Part shown: positions 1 through 9,066 of the stretch, piece after piece
Layout: each line of letters opens with the position of its first letter
Position numbering within the stretch: position 1 is the stretch's first letter
From: Traorella massiliensis
Lineage (GTDB): Bacteria; Bacillota_I; Bacilli_A; Erysipelotrichales; Erysipelotrichaceae
DNA: 64,000 bases
Direction: 5' to 3'
Assembly (NCBI RefSeq): GCF_900104665.1
Contig: NZ_LT629968.1
Coordinates: 248,001 to 312,000 of the forward strand
Position numbers and translations under genes: made by a program
The notes under the pieces: model-generated
Database searches by the model: none
Seen by the model: only the letters and a program-made list of their open reading frames with translations
Told to the model about the DNA's origin: nothing

Positions 1-1203
1 AGTGTATTATTATCTAATGATGAAAAATTATATGTGCCAATTAATTGGAATTTAGAGAATCTTAATGATGAAACGAATGATTTTATTTTAGAGGGAACTT
101 TAGAATTGCCGGAAGGCTATAGCAATAAGGACAATATTAAAGCAAAAATAGAAGTAAGTATCCATGTAGATAAATCACAGTTAATAGATTTAATAAATAG
201 AATTGAATCAAAACTTAATAAAACTGATGAAAATCTATATACAGAAACTTCTTTATCTGCTTTAAAAAAGAGTTTAGAGGATGCTAAAAAGGTAGTAGAA
301 GATGATAGTTTATCTCAAAAATATGTAGATTTTGCATATGATTCTTTAATCAAGGCTAATAAGTTAGAATATAAGTCAGCAGATTATGAAGAATTGAATA
401 AAGTGATAGCAGAGGTAGAAAATATTCTAAACAGTAAAAATTATGAAAAATTCTATACAGAAAGTTCACGTAACGATTTGGAATTAAAATATGCGGCTGC
501 GAAAAAAATAGAAACTGATTTAGATATTACCAAACAAGAAGAAATTGATACTGTAAAGGACGCATTGGAAAATGCTAAAGCTAATTTAATTTTTAATTCA
601 GCTGACTACAGTAAGGTCAATGATGCAGTTACAAAGGCTAATGGTCTGAACAAAGATCTTTATAAAGACTTCTCAGCAGTAGAAAAAGCATTGGAAGCAG
701 TTATTCCGGATTTAGATATCACGCATCAAGCAGAAGTAGATACAATGGCTAAAGCGATTGAGGATGCAATTAATGCTCTTGAGTATAAAGATGCTGATTA
801 CAGTGCTGTAGAGAAGGCAAAAGCAAAAGTACCAACAGATTTAAGCATCTATACAGAAGAATCAGTGAAAGCATTAAATGATGCACTAGCAGGTGTTGTA
901 AAAGGCAAGAACATCACTGAACAGGAAGAAGTGGATACGATGGCCAAAGCAATTGAGAATGCAATCAATGGACTTGTGAAGAAGGATACAGGAAAACCTG
1001 AGGATCCATCAAAACCAACAGATCCAGCAATTCCGGTTGAACCAGAGAATCCAACAACACCAAGTGAACCAGAAACACCAACAGAACCAGAAGGACCAAA
1101 TACAAGTGACAATTATCAAGTTACAGTATTTACAGGACTGATGATTCTAAGTGCATGCGTGCTTGCATTCGTACTTCTCAAAAGAAAAAGAGAAGCAAAA
1201 TAA
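1..1203 (+). CDS. C-terminal part of FIVAR-repeat cell-wall surface protein (5' end outside window)
   Basis: The frame is open to base 1, so this is the last 400 residues of a longer protein; the GTG at 34 is only an internal codon. A beta-rich stretch (about residues 1-55) is followed by four helical repeats of about 60-70 residues of the FIVAR type, with recurring elements such as 'DLDITHQAEVDTMAKAIEDA' and 'ADYS'. Then come a Pro/Glu/Thr-rich linker, the sorting-like motif GPNTSD, a hydrophobic segment and the basic tail KRKREAK. This is the layout of a sortase substrate, although the motif is not canonical LPXTG. FIVAR modules usually act as spacers or binders in surface proteins. The 3' third is nearly identical to that of the next gene. 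The catalytic or adhesive part lies upstream and cannot be named. Confidence 0.85.
   Translation, partial: SVLLSNDEKLYVPINWNLENLNDETNDFILEGTLELPEGYSNKDNIKAKIEVSIHVDKSQLIDLINRIESKLNKTDENLYTETSLSALKKSLEDAKKVVEDDSLSQKYVDFAYDSLIKANKLEYKSADYEELNKVIAEVENILNSKNYEKFYTESSRNDLELKYAAAKKIETDLDITKQEEIDTVKDALENAKANLIFNSADYSKVNDAVTKANGLNKDLYKDFSAVEKALEAVIPDLDITHQAEVDTMAKAIEDAINALEYKDADYSAVEKAKAKVPTDLSIYTEESVKALNDALAGVVKGKNITEQEEVDTMAKAIENAINGLVKKDTGKPEDPSKPTDPAIPVEPENPTTPSEPETPTEPEGPNTSDNYQVTVFTGLMILSACVLAFVLLKRKREAK
661..1203 (+). repeat. Direct repeat, copy 1 (3' end of wall-protein gene)
   Basis: This stretch matches 6108-6641 almost base for base, from 'tataaagacttctcagcag' to the stop codon. It differs by scattered substitutions and by nine fewer bases in the Pro-rich linker of copy 2. 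Both copies lie in the same orientation, about 5.4 kb apart, so they could recombine. Confidence 0.85.
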
Positions 1204-1210
1204 CGTATAG

Positions 1211-1237
1211 GAGCTAGTCCATAGACTAGCTCTTTAA
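1211..1237 (+). terminator. Intrinsic terminator
   Basis: Perfect 9-bp stem GAGCTAGTC/GACTAGCTC with a CATA loop and a short T run, 8 bases after the stop codon. Confidence 0.75.
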
Positions 1238-1264
1238 ATAGATATTGTTGCAAAATTGTAAGGG

Positions 1265-1293
1265 TTTACAATAAATGCTTATTGTACTATAAT
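1265..1293 (+). promoter_or_regulatory. Sigma-A promoter for the GH20 gene
   Basis: TTTACA (1265-1270), a 17-bp spacer and TATAAT (1288-1293). It predicts a leader of about 170 nt before the ATG at 1473. The leader contains a strong AGGAGGGGG site followed by ATG-GAT-TAA, which is too short to be more than a relic or a decoy start. Confidence 0.65.
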
Positions 1294-1472
1294 GCAGATA
1301 TAAGTATTTGAAAGAGGAGGGGGAACATGGATTAAATGGAATTTATTCTGTATGTTTTTGGTATATATGTGAGGAATTGTTTGATGATAATTTGAGAAAT
1401 GAATTAAGTATGTTTTTTTAATATAAGAAAGGAATTGACCATATAAGGGAAAGGTTAAGAATTGGATATAAT

Positions 1473-4400
1473 ATGAAAAAAAAGTTTTGTTCTATATTGG
1501 TAATATTTTCAATGATTTTAAGCGTGCTGCCTGTTAATTATGCTTATGCTTCAGCAGAAGAACCTCTAACAATTGAAAAGGTAGATTTTACTACGACTTC
1601 AATTGAGAAAGAGAGGACTTCTGATGATGAAAAACTTTTAGAAAATTACCAGCAAATTAAAACAGAAGCACCTCTTCTTTCAGAAGATAAAACACATATT
1701 ATTTTACCTTCCTGTGATGAAGGATACGAAGTATCATTATATGGTACAAGTAATCCTGCTGTTATCGATATGGAAGGAAATGTAACTCAACCATTAGAAG
1801 ATATGGAAGTCTATTTGTTTTATCAGATTGAAAACACTGAAACAAACGAGAGTCTTCATATGGATGATCCTATTAAAGTAGTAGTAAATGGTAAATATGG
1901 TGATGAATATAAGAATATTAATCGTCCGGAAATTATACCAGGAATACGTGAATGGAAAGGTAACGAAGGTGATTTTCATTTTACTGGAAAAATAGTCATT
2001 GCAGATGAATCACTACAGGAAGCTGCTTCTTATGTGTCATATTATATTAATGAAATGACGGATATAGAAACAGCTGTGGTTCAGAAAAAAGCTGAAGCAG
2101 GGGATATATATCTTGAATATAATAAAAGTCTATCTGTAGGAAAAGAAGGGTATACGATTGATATTAAAGATATTATGACTGTACAGGCAACAGATTATCA
2201 GGGAATTGTATATGCAGGAGCGACAATAGCGCAAATGTTCATGCAAAGCACAAATCAGACCATTCCTTGTGGAATCATGAGAGATTATCCGCAATATGAA
2301 GTTCGCTCAACTATGTTTGATGTAGCACGTTTTTATATGCCACTTGATTATGTAGAAGAAATCACAAAATATGCTGCATTTTTTAAGATGAATGAAATTC
2401 ATCTGCATATCAATGATTGTGGTGGTGAACAAGATGCAGCATTTCGAGTTGAAAGTAAAAAGTTTCCTGCATTGAATACAGGATTGGCTGAGGATGAAAT
2501 TTATTCTCAAGAAGATTATATTAACTATCAGAAACGAATGAAAAAATTAGGAGTGGATATTGTTACAGAAATTGATACACCCGCTCATGCCACCTCTTTC
2601 TGGTATGTCGATCCATCAATTATGATAGATACCGTCCATGTGAATATTTATGATGAAGAAGCAAGGAATTTTGTAAAATCCGTTTACGATGAATTTTTAG
2701 ATCCAGAAAATCCAGTGTTTTTAGGAGAAGCTTTCAATGTAGGTGTTGATGAATACCCTCCTGGAAATAATGAACAGGTACGAGCTTATATGGATGAAAT
2801 GATCAAATATATTGATTCTAAAGGAATTGAGGCTCGTCTTTGGTCAGGATTGAATGATGTAGTAAGTGATCAGCCATATACGGGGTATGCAGGCGAAACC
2901 CCTGTATCCAACAAAGGTGTTTTTCATTTTTATAATGATGCTGTTGCTGATTTGACAACGATGTTAGAGGGCGAATACAGAATGATTAATAATATGTATC
3001 AGAATCTGTATATTGTTCCTGTTGTTGTAAATGGAACAAATGATTTTCTTAATTTAGAAAAAGTGTATGATACCTGGGAAGCAGGAATTGTGTCATTTGG
3101 TGAAGGGGAAATTATGCCGGGGCACCCACTTTTGCTAGGGTCAGAAACATCTATCTGGAATGATGCCAAAGCAGGATGTTCAGAGTTTGACTTATTTGAT
3201 CGAGCGAAAGATCAGATTATGTTAATGGCGGAAAAAAACTGGTATGGCAGGAAGGGTGAAGGACAATCTTCAGAAGAATTTGTGAATCGTGTGAATAAAT
3301 TAGCCAATACAGCTCCTGGTTCGAATCCAGCACGATATATTGAGTCTACAACAGAAGTTATCGCAAGATATGATTTTGGTAACAGTATGGAAGACTGTTC
3401 TGAAAATGGCTATGATGCAAAAGTTAATGGTTTGACCATTGATGAAGAAATGAATGCTTTGAAGTTAGATGGTAATGGCTATATTTCATTACCTTTCAAT
3501 AGTGTAGGTTATCCATATACAGTTGAATTTGATATGTATATCTCTTCAGATACTCCAGCAAATGCTCTTATGTTTTCTGGTAAGGATGGAGAATTAATAT
3601 ATAATGTAGATGGAACTGGTAAAATTGGGTTTAAGAGAAAAGGATATACATATCTTTTTGATTATGAAGTACCATTAAATGAAATGATACATTATACTTT
3701 AGTTTGTAAGGATGAGAGAACATATTTGTCAACAGAAGATAGTTTTCAAGTTGAAGCAGATTATTATCAAGTTAGTGCATATACAAAAGGTAGCAGTTCT
3801 TTTGTATTCCCTACTGAAAAAATAGGTTCAGGCATAAAAGGATATATTAAATCTTTAGTTATTTCTAAAAGTGAAAACAATTCATTAGCAATAGAAAATA
3901 TAGCTCTTGGAAAGGAAGTAATGATAAGCGGACCGGAAGGTGGTTATAATGAAGATGGTACCTATGTATATCCTCAATTTGATAAAGATAATGTGACAGA
4001 TGGTAATTCGAATACAAGAACTTCTTTAGAATACAAAGATGATGCATGGATAGAAATTGATTTAGGTGAGGTATATCTTGCTGATACGATTCAAATTCAA
4101 TTCACAAATCGTCCAATAAGTTATGAATTATATGTTTCTGAAGATGGCAATAAATGGGAACTTATGGATACGAGAACTGAACTGGCAGGTGGCAGTTCTG
4201 GTGCGGAATTGCATACATTAACAAATGGTGAAAAGGTAAGATATATCAAATATCAGCAAACAAAGATGTGGTATCACACAGATCAAGACTTCTATTATTC
4301 CGCAGGAATTTCAGAAATAGAAGTTTATGGACTTTCTTTCATAATGATTCAAGAAGTACTTGATAAAGCAACAAATTGTTTAACATCTGTACCAGAGATG

Positions 4401-6641
4401 GAGGAAAATAAAGATATCCGTGCTAAACTTGAAGAAAGTATTTCTATTTGTAATGATTTAATGGATAATGGAAGTTGTGAAGAACTCATAAATATCATTC
4501 ATACGATACAACAATTGAGTGATAAACTTTATAATGGTAATTATGATATACCGATAACAGATAAAACAATTTTGAAGCAACTACTTGACGAAGAAATAGA
4601 TATTACAGGATATGACTCTAATTTAGTAAATATATATTTGGATGCTTTAGAAAAAGGAAAAGAAGTTTATTATGATATAACTGCATCACAAAAAAAGATT
4701 GAATTAGTCGTTGATATGATTCAGGAAGCAAAAGAAAACATGATGGCCGTTAATCTAGCTTTAAATAAACCTGTTACAGTAAGTGGGGTAGAAGGAGGTT
4801 ATGATGAAAACGGAAATCTTATTTATCCACAGTTTGATCCGAAACATGCAACAGATGGTGATATGAATACACGTATATCTTTAAATTATGCTGATGATGC
4901 ATGGGTTCAGGTAGATTTAGGAAGTGTTTATGTTTTAGATTCTATTAAAACATATTTCTCTCAGCGGCCAGTCGGTTATAAGATGATGGTTTCCAGAGAT
5001 GGTATCAACTGGAAAACAGTAGATGAAAAAAATAATCTAGAAGGTGGAAGTTCTGGACTCGATGAAGTTACATTTAAAGAATATACAGAAGCAAGATATG
5101 TGCGATATCAACAGACTGCAATGTGGTATTCTGAAGCTTCGGGTGCTCAATATTACTCTGGTAATTTTTATGAATTAGAAGTTTATGGCAGTTTAGTTAA
5201 ATATGAAAATGTATCAAATGGTAAATCTGTTGAAATTAGTGGACCAGAAGGTGGTTTTAATGATGATGGTTCTTTTGTATATCCGCAATTTGATCCGAAG
5301 CATGTTACAGATAATGATTTCAATACGAGAACTTCTCTTGAATATAAAGATGATGCCTGGATCAAAATTGATTTAGAAAAAGAATATTATATAGATCGTA
5401 TTATCACATCTTTAACAAATCAACCTATAAGTTATGAAATCTATATATCACAGGATGGTAACGAATGGATTCTTGTTGATAAAAAAGAGGGTCTTACTGG
5501 TGGAGTAGCGGCTACATATGAAACGGTTTTAAGTGAAAGCCTGAAAGCAAGATTTGTTAAGTTCCAACAAACAGAAATGTGGTATCATACAGACCAGGAT
5601 TTCTATTATTCAGCAGGAGTGTCTGAGATTCAAATATTAGGTAGAGAAGTTCCTGATACAACACAGATAGAAAAATTGATTGCAGATAGTGAAAATTTAA
5701 TTCAAGATCATTATACAGTTGAAAGTTGGCAAATATTTAATGAAAGATTAGTAGAAGCAAAAAAAATGTTACAGCAATATTATTTGACTGAAACTGATAT
5801 TGATAATGTATACAACCTACTACAAAATGCTTTTAATAGTTTAAAATACAATTCCGCTGATTACACAGCAGTAGATGAAGCTATCACAAAAGCCAATGGC
5901 TTGAATAAAGATCTCTATAAAGACTTTTCAGGAGTAGCAGAAGCATTAGCTAATGTAGTTTATGATTTAGATATCACGCATCAAGCAGAAGTCGATGCAA
6001 TGGCTAAAGCGATTGAGGATGCAATTAATGCTCTTGAGTATAAGGGTGCTGATTACACAGCTTTGAATTCTGCGATTTTAAAAGCAACGAACTTAGATAA
6101 GAATTTGTATAAAGACTTCTCAGCAGTAGAAAAAGCATTGGAAGCAGTTATTCCGGATTTAGATATCACGCATCAAGCAGAAGTAGATACAATGGCTAAA
6201 GCGATCGAAGATGCAATTAATACTCTTGAGTTTAAAGATGCTGATTACAGTGCTGTAGAGAAGGCAAAAGCCAAAGTGCCAGCAGATCTAAGCATCTATA
6301 CAGAAGAATCGGTGAAAGCATTAAATGATGCACTAGCAGGTGTAGTAGAAGGCAAGAACATCACTGAACAGGAAGAAGTAGATGCCATGGCCAAAGCAAT
6401 TGAGAATGCAATCAATGGACTGGTGAAGAAGGATACGGGAAATACAGATAAACCAGCAGAGCCAGCAATTCCGGTTGAACCAGAGAATCCAACAACACCA
6501 AGTGAACCAGAAACACCAACAGAACCGGAAGGACCAAATACAAGTGACAATTATCAAGTTACAGTATTTACAGGATTACTGATTCTAAGTGCATGCGTGC
6601 TTGCATTGATCTTTATTAAAAGAAAAAGAGAAGCAAAATAA
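1473..6641 (+). CDS. Secreted, wall-anchored GH20 beta-N-acetylhexosaminidase with three F5/8-type C domains and FIVAR repeats
   Basis: Predicted to cleave terminal beta-linked GlcNAc/GalNAc outside the cell, likely from mucin or other host glycans (family knowledge plus inference). Visible parts: signal peptide (about 1-27, ending AYA-S); GH20 N-terminal alpha/beta domain (about 155-275); GH20 barrel (about 275-620) with the Asp-Glu pair D426-E427 in GVDEYP; LamG-like domain (about 631-804); three discoidin/CBM32-like domains (about 807-955, 1090-1240, 1242-1391), each with a GPEGGY- or GVEGGY-like start and a WIEIDLG- or WVQVDLG-like core; about four FIVAR repeats (1395-1655); a Pro-rich linker; the GPNTSD sorting-like motif; a membrane segment; and tail KRKREAK. 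Host-like codon use and its own promoter upstream. The modular length of 1,722 residues is typical of gut wall-bound glycosidases. Confidence 0.92.
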   Translation: MKKKFCSILVIFSMILSVLPVNYAYASAEEPLTIEKVDFTTTSIEKERTSDDEKLLENYQQIKTEAPLLSEDKTHIILPSCDEGYEVSLYGTSNPAVIDMEGNVTQPLEDMEVYLFYQIENTETNESLHMDDPIKVVVNGKYGDEYKNINRPEIIPGIREWKGNEGDFHFTGKIVIADESLQEAASYVSYYINEMTDIETAVVQKKAEAGDIYLEYNKSLSVGKEGYTIDIKDIMTVQATDYQGIVYAGATIAQMFMQSTNQTIPCGIMRDYPQYEVRSTMFDVARFYMPLDYVEEITKYAAFFKMNEIHLHINDCGGEQDAAFRVESKKFPALNTGLAEDEIYSQEDYINYQKRMKKLGVDIVTEIDTPAHATSFWYVDPSIMIDTVHVNIYDEEARNFVKSVYDEFLDPENPVFLGEAFNVGVDEYPPGNNEQVRAYMDEMIKYIDSKGIEARLWSGLNDVVSDQPYTGYAGETPVSNKGVFHFYNDAVADLTTMLEGEYRMINNMYQNLYIVPVVVNGTNDFLNLEKVYDTWEAGIVSFGEGEIMPGHPLLLGSETSIWNDAKAGCSEFDLFDRAKDQIMLMAEKNWYGRKGEGQSSEEFVNRVNKLANTAPGSNPARYIESTTEVIARYDFGNSMEDCSENGYDAKVNGLTIDEEMNALKLDGNGYISLPFNSVGYPYTVEFDMYISSDTPANALMFSGKDGELIYNVDGTGKIGFKRKGYTYLFDYEVPLNEMIHYTLVCKDERTYLSTEDSFQVEADYYQVSAYTKGSSSFVFPTEKIGSGIKGYIKSLVISKSENNSLAIENIALGKEVMISGPEGGYNEDGTYVYPQFDKDNVTDGNSNTRTSLEYKDDAWIEIDLGEVYLADTIQIQFTNRPISYELYVSEDGNKWELMDTRTELAGGSSGAELHTLTNGEKVRYIKYQQTKMWYHTDQDFYYSAGISEIEVYGLSFIMIQEVLDKATNCLTSVPEMEENKDIRAKLEESISICNDLMDNGSCEELINIIHTIQQLSDKLYNGNYDIPITDKTILKQLLDEEIDITGYDSNLVNIYLDALEKGKEVYYDITASQKKIELVVDMIQEAKENMMAVNLALNKPVTVSGVEGGYDENGNLIYPQFDPKHATDGDMNTRISLNYADDAWVQVDLGSVYVLDSIKTYFSQRPVGYKMMVSRDGINWKTVDEKNNLEGGSSGLDEVTFKEYTEARYVRYQQTAMWYSEASGAQYYSGNFYELEVYGSLVKYENVSNGKSVEISGPEGGFNDDGSFVYPQFDPKHVTDNDFNTRTSLEYKDDAWIKIDLEKEYYIDRIITSLTNQPISYEIYISQDGNEWILVDKKEGLTGGVAATYETVLSESLKARFVKFQQTEMWYHTDQDFYYSAGVSEIQILGREVPDTTQIEKLIADSENLIQDHYTVESWQIFNERLVEAKKMLQQYYLTETDIDNVYNLLQNAFNSLKYNSADYTAVDEAITKANGLNKDLYKDFSGVAEALANVVYDLDITHQAEVDAMAKAIEDAINALEYKGADYTALNSAILKATNLDKNLYKDFSAVEKALEAVIPDLDITHQAEVDTMAKAIEDAINTLEFKDADYSAVEKAKAKVPADLSIYTEESVKALNDALAGVVEGKNITEQEEVDAMAKAIENAINGLVKKDTGNTDKPAEPAIPVEPENPTTPSEPETPTEPEGPNTSDNYQVTVFTGLLILSACVLALIFIKRKREAK
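6108..6641 (+). repeat. Direct repeat, copy 2 (3' end of GH20 gene)
   Basis: Near-identical to 661-1203. The preceding FIVAR unit (5850-6050) is a weaker third copy of the same module, which suggests duplication within the gene as well as exchange between the two genes. Confidence 0.85.
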
Positions 6642-6646
6642 CATAA

Positions 6647-6676
6647 AAGAGTTAGTTGAATGACTAACTCTTTTTT
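6647..6676 (+). terminator. Intrinsic terminator
   Basis: AAGAGTTAGT/ACTAACTCTT stem (10 bp), six-base loop and a run of six T, immediately after the GH20 stop codon. Confidence 0.85.
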
Positions 6677-6691
6677 AGCATTAATGAAAAA

Positions 6692-6814
6692 TTAAATTAA
6701 ATGTAATCTATCTTGTATTTTTTTGCCATCTATTATTTCGAAATCTATAGTTCTTATTCCGTTTTTTATCTTAAATTCAGCGTAATAACAAGGAATTAAA
6801 AAATCTTTTATCAT
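6692..6814 (-). CDS. Small hypothetical protein (40 aa) downstream of AbiEii
   Basis: Begins MIKDFLIPCYYAEF and ends at TAA (6692-6694). A purine-rich GGATAGAAAATAAG lies just upstream of the ATG. It sits 15 bases after the stop of the AbiEii-like gene on the same strand, so it could be a third member of that operon. I recognise no family. It may also be the remnant of a longer gene removed when the GH20 region was placed next to it. Confidence 0.35.
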   Translation of the reverse strand: MIKDFLIPCYYAEFKIKNGIRTIDFEIIDGKKIQDRLHLI

Positions 6815-6829
6815 TCTTATTTTCTATCC

Positions 6830-7882
6830 TTAAATCAATTCTTCAAGACTGATTAACTCCAATGACTTACAAAGATATCCGAATGCACTGAAATTGAATC
6901 TCTTTATATAAAACAATGATTTTAATTTGTTCGGTAACTTTGTAACTTCTTTATATTCATTGAAGTCAATATCTTTTTCAAATTCATGTTCCGATAACAA
7001 ACAAGAACATAAGTACAAAACCTTTGATGTTTGATCTAGCGCATCATCTGGATTATATTTGTATCCTATCATATGTCCTTTTACTTTACGGATACCGATT
7101 AAAAACTGCTGATAATCTTCTTTGCATATTGTTCCTTTTGCCATAACAGACAGACAAGCACGAATTGTATCTCTTAAACATTCTTTATAGTCGATATCTA
7201 ATCCTCTGAAACTTATTTCAATTTCAGCTGTTTTTAAATAGGTTTTTCTGACAGCTTCATAATCTTGAAGTTCATTAAATAAACATGCGATATCATTTAA
7301 TTGTTTAATAATCTCCAATTCTTTATCTACGCCAAATGGTATTCCGGTTGTGTAAGGAGCAAATGCAGTAAGTTTATCTCCTAATATGCAATCGATTGAT
7401 GGAACTTGTATTGGAATTTTAGGTGTACTTACTTTCAAGAAACGATTATCGATTTCTTTTTCTATAACTTTTGCATATGGACTTTCCCCAAAAACAACAT
7501 CTAAAATGATATTTGTTTCATTTGATTGTATTGGAGAATCATAATAGAAACGGAAATGACGCTTTTCAAGCTTGTTTCTTCCTTTTCTTTTGTTCTCTTC
7601 CATATGCTTAAAAGGAAAAATCTGTTCTGCTTTTCTTAAATATTCATCCAAATCAATGCAAGGTTCTACAATAATATCAATATCAGTTGATAAACGCTTT
7701 GGATTATTTAAAAGCAACAATAAACAGGTTCCACCTTTGAAAATGAAGGGCATCTCAGCTCTAGCCAATGCTTCTAGTAATCCAAAAGCAAATAGCGATC
7801 TTTCTACAAGATTTCGATCTGCTCTTATTTCATCAGTCAAATTTTGGATATAGTCGCTTGTATAAATACTTGTATCAATCAT
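6830..7882 (-). CDS. AbiEii/AbiGii-family nucleotidyltransferase toxin
   Basis: Has the DNA-polymerase-beta-like nucleotidyltransferase signature of the AbiEii family: 'FIFKGGTCLLLL' followed by 'RLSTDIDIIV', giving the G-G-T and S-x-D-I-D metal-binding core near residues 45-70. The length of 350 aa is at the upper end for the family. In known type IV toxin-antitoxin systems, AbiEii halts growth and aborts phage infection unless countered by AbiEi. Here it follows its probable partner by 8 bases, so the two are co-transcribed. The substrate nucleotide cannot be told from sequence. Confidence 0.85.
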   Translation of the reverse strand: MIDTSIYTSDYIQNLTDEIRADRNLVERSLFAFGLLEALARAEMPFIFKGGTCLLLLLNNPKRLSTDIDIIVEPCIDLDEYLRKAEQIFPFKHMEENKRKGRNKLEKRHFRFYYDSPIQSNETNIILDVVFGESPYAKVIEKEIDNRFLKVSTPKIPIQVPSIDCILGDKLTAFAPYTTGIPFGVDKELEIIKQLNDIACLFNELQDYEAVRKTYLKTAEIEISFRGLDIDYKECLRDTIRACLSVMAKGTICKEDYQQFLIGIRKVKGHMIGYKYNPDDALDQTSKVLYLCSCLLSEHEFEKDIDFNEYKEVTKLPNKLKSLFYIKRFNFSAFGYLCKSLELISLEELI

Positions 7883-7890
7883 AATCTATT

Positions 7891-8601
7891 CTATCCCTTC
7901 ACTTTATCTAATATTTCTTTTATTTTCTTTTGTGCATTTCTTCTTCTAGCGTAACGCATTAGTTTTCTTCCGTCTATCTGGTATTGATTAAAACAATATT
8001 CGTATATATCATAAATCTCTGAATTATTGATTAAACTAGAAGTAAATTTATCAACAACTAGATCCACCAACAATTTCTCTAATCTTATTTGATGAGGTGT
8101 ATCAATTTCAGTAGGAGATTCTGAAACTAAATTTTTAACAACAATCGTTTCCCATGTAGCGTAATGGTAAAAATCATCACTATTTGGTTTTAACAAAACA
8201 TTATTATACTTTTTTTTCAATACTTCAAAAAAAGATTCCACAAAAATTGATTCCACTTCTACAACATAAGTTTTATTAGCTAATAAATGATTCAAAAATT
8301 CATTTAATTGAGTAAATTCCCAAACTTGTAATTTGATGAGTGGATATTGCTCTTCTAAAAAATCATGAATTTCTTTCAGCTTTTCACTCAATTTGTAAGT
8401 ATAGAGCTTCTTATCGGAAGTAACAACATATTTATCTTTATCTACTTTTTTGATTAAATTCTTTTGCAAATAACTTTCTAATAGACTACTAAGATTATTG
8501 AAGTTATAATTAGGATCTTTTTCCCTGATTACAGTTCTTAAATCTTCTCGACTAAAATTATCTTTATTTCTTATCAAATTAATTACTTCATTACGAGTCA
8601 A
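7891..8601 (-). CDS. AbiEi-like antitoxin/regulator (TTG start)
   Basis: About 236 residues beginning LTRNEVINLIRNKD, a winged-helix-like N-terminus, followed by an all-helical/beta C-terminal part. I chose the TTG at 8601 because a strong GGAGGTG site lies 7-8 bases upstream and longer versions would start inside the operator DNA. Position before an AbiEii-type toxin and the two long palindromes in its promoter fit the AbiEi role: repressing its own operon and neutralising the toxin. The family match is to the AbiEi-like (DUF6577-type) partners rather than to classical AbiEi, so the name is inferred partly from context. Confidence 0.65.
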   Translation of the reverse strand: MTRNEVINLIRNKDNFSREDLRTVIREKDPNYNFNNLSSLLESYLQKNLIKKVDKDKYVVTSDKKLYTYKLSEKLKEIHDFLEEQYPLIKLQVWEFTQLNEFLNHLLANKTYVVEVESIFVESFFEVLKKKYNNVLLKPNSDDFYHYATWETIVVKNLVSESPTEIDTPHQIRLEKLLVDLVVDKFTSSLINNSEIYDIYEYCFNQYQIDGRKLMRYARRRNAQKKIKEILDKVKG

Positions 8602-8620
8602 GATAAACACCTCCAACATG

Positions 8621-8657
8621 GGATTTTGGCAATTATTTAATATTTTGCCGATTTTCC
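8621..8657 (-). promoter_or_regulatory. Operator 1 of the AbiE-like operon
   Basis: Imperfect palindrome centred on GGCAATTATTTAATATTTTGCC (split arms GGCAA/TTGCC), extended by GGATTTT and ATTTTCC flanks. It lies between the promoter and the TTG start, in the leader. A second copy lies at 8710-8745. Confidence 0.6.
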
Positions 8658-8670
8658 ATCTCACATTTAT

Positions 8671-8679
8671 AGTATAGCA
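8671..8679 (-). promoter_or_regulatory. Extended -10 promoter of the AbiE-like operon
   Basis: On the minus strand TGC-TATACT, an extended -10 box without a good -35. It sits between the two operators, which would let a bound regulator bracket RNA polymerase. Confidence 0.5.
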
Positions 8680-8709
8680 CAAATAAAACACAAATAATAG
8701 TAATGGAAT

Positions 8710-8745
8710 GGTTTTCAGCAATTTTTAATTTTTTGCCAATTTTCC
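8710..8745 (-). promoter_or_regulatory. Operator 2 of the AbiE-like operon
   Basis: A 36-bp direct repeat of operator 1: both follow GG-TTTT-GCAATT-TTTAAT-TTTTGCC-ATTTTCC with a few mismatches. It sits upstream of the -10 box. Confidence 0.6.
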
Positions 8746-8837
8746 ACGTGGAGAGTGAACTGATAGAGGTATAATCAAGATGAAGAGTACTAACAAGTAA
8801 TCTTCCTCATAATAGTGATCTTCCAAATTGAATTGAA

Positions 8838-8984
8838 ATGGAAAAAGGACAAGAAGAACCGATACAAGAAATTGAAATTTATGATTATGAAAAGAAAGAA
8901 ATACCTTATATTGTTAGTTGTGAATCGTTCGCAGAATTGAATGTAAATAATGTAGATGAAGTATCCGACAAGTCCATGGACTAG
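8838..8984 (+). pseudogene. Possible 3' relic of a surface-protein gene (48 codons)
   Basis: Open frame beginning MEKGQEEPIQEIEIYDYEKK and ending at TAG 8982. No ribosome binding site. It ends in 'gtccatggactagctctttaaata', which closely resembles the terminator after the first gene (1217-1240), but the left stem arm is lost. This suggests the decayed tail of a gene related to the wall proteins at 1-6641. Not expected to be functional. Confidence 0.35.
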
Positions 8985-9066
8985 CTCTTTAAATATATAA
9001 AATTTTTACAAAAAAGTGGGAAAAATGAAGATTGAGTGCATATAGAAGAGTAGGAGGTACTCTTTT

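Noticed and set aside
849-1112. Minus-strand frame in the wall-protein gene (and its twin at 6296-6550)
   Set aside because: Shadow of the repetitive Pro/Thr-rich coding region on the plus strand.
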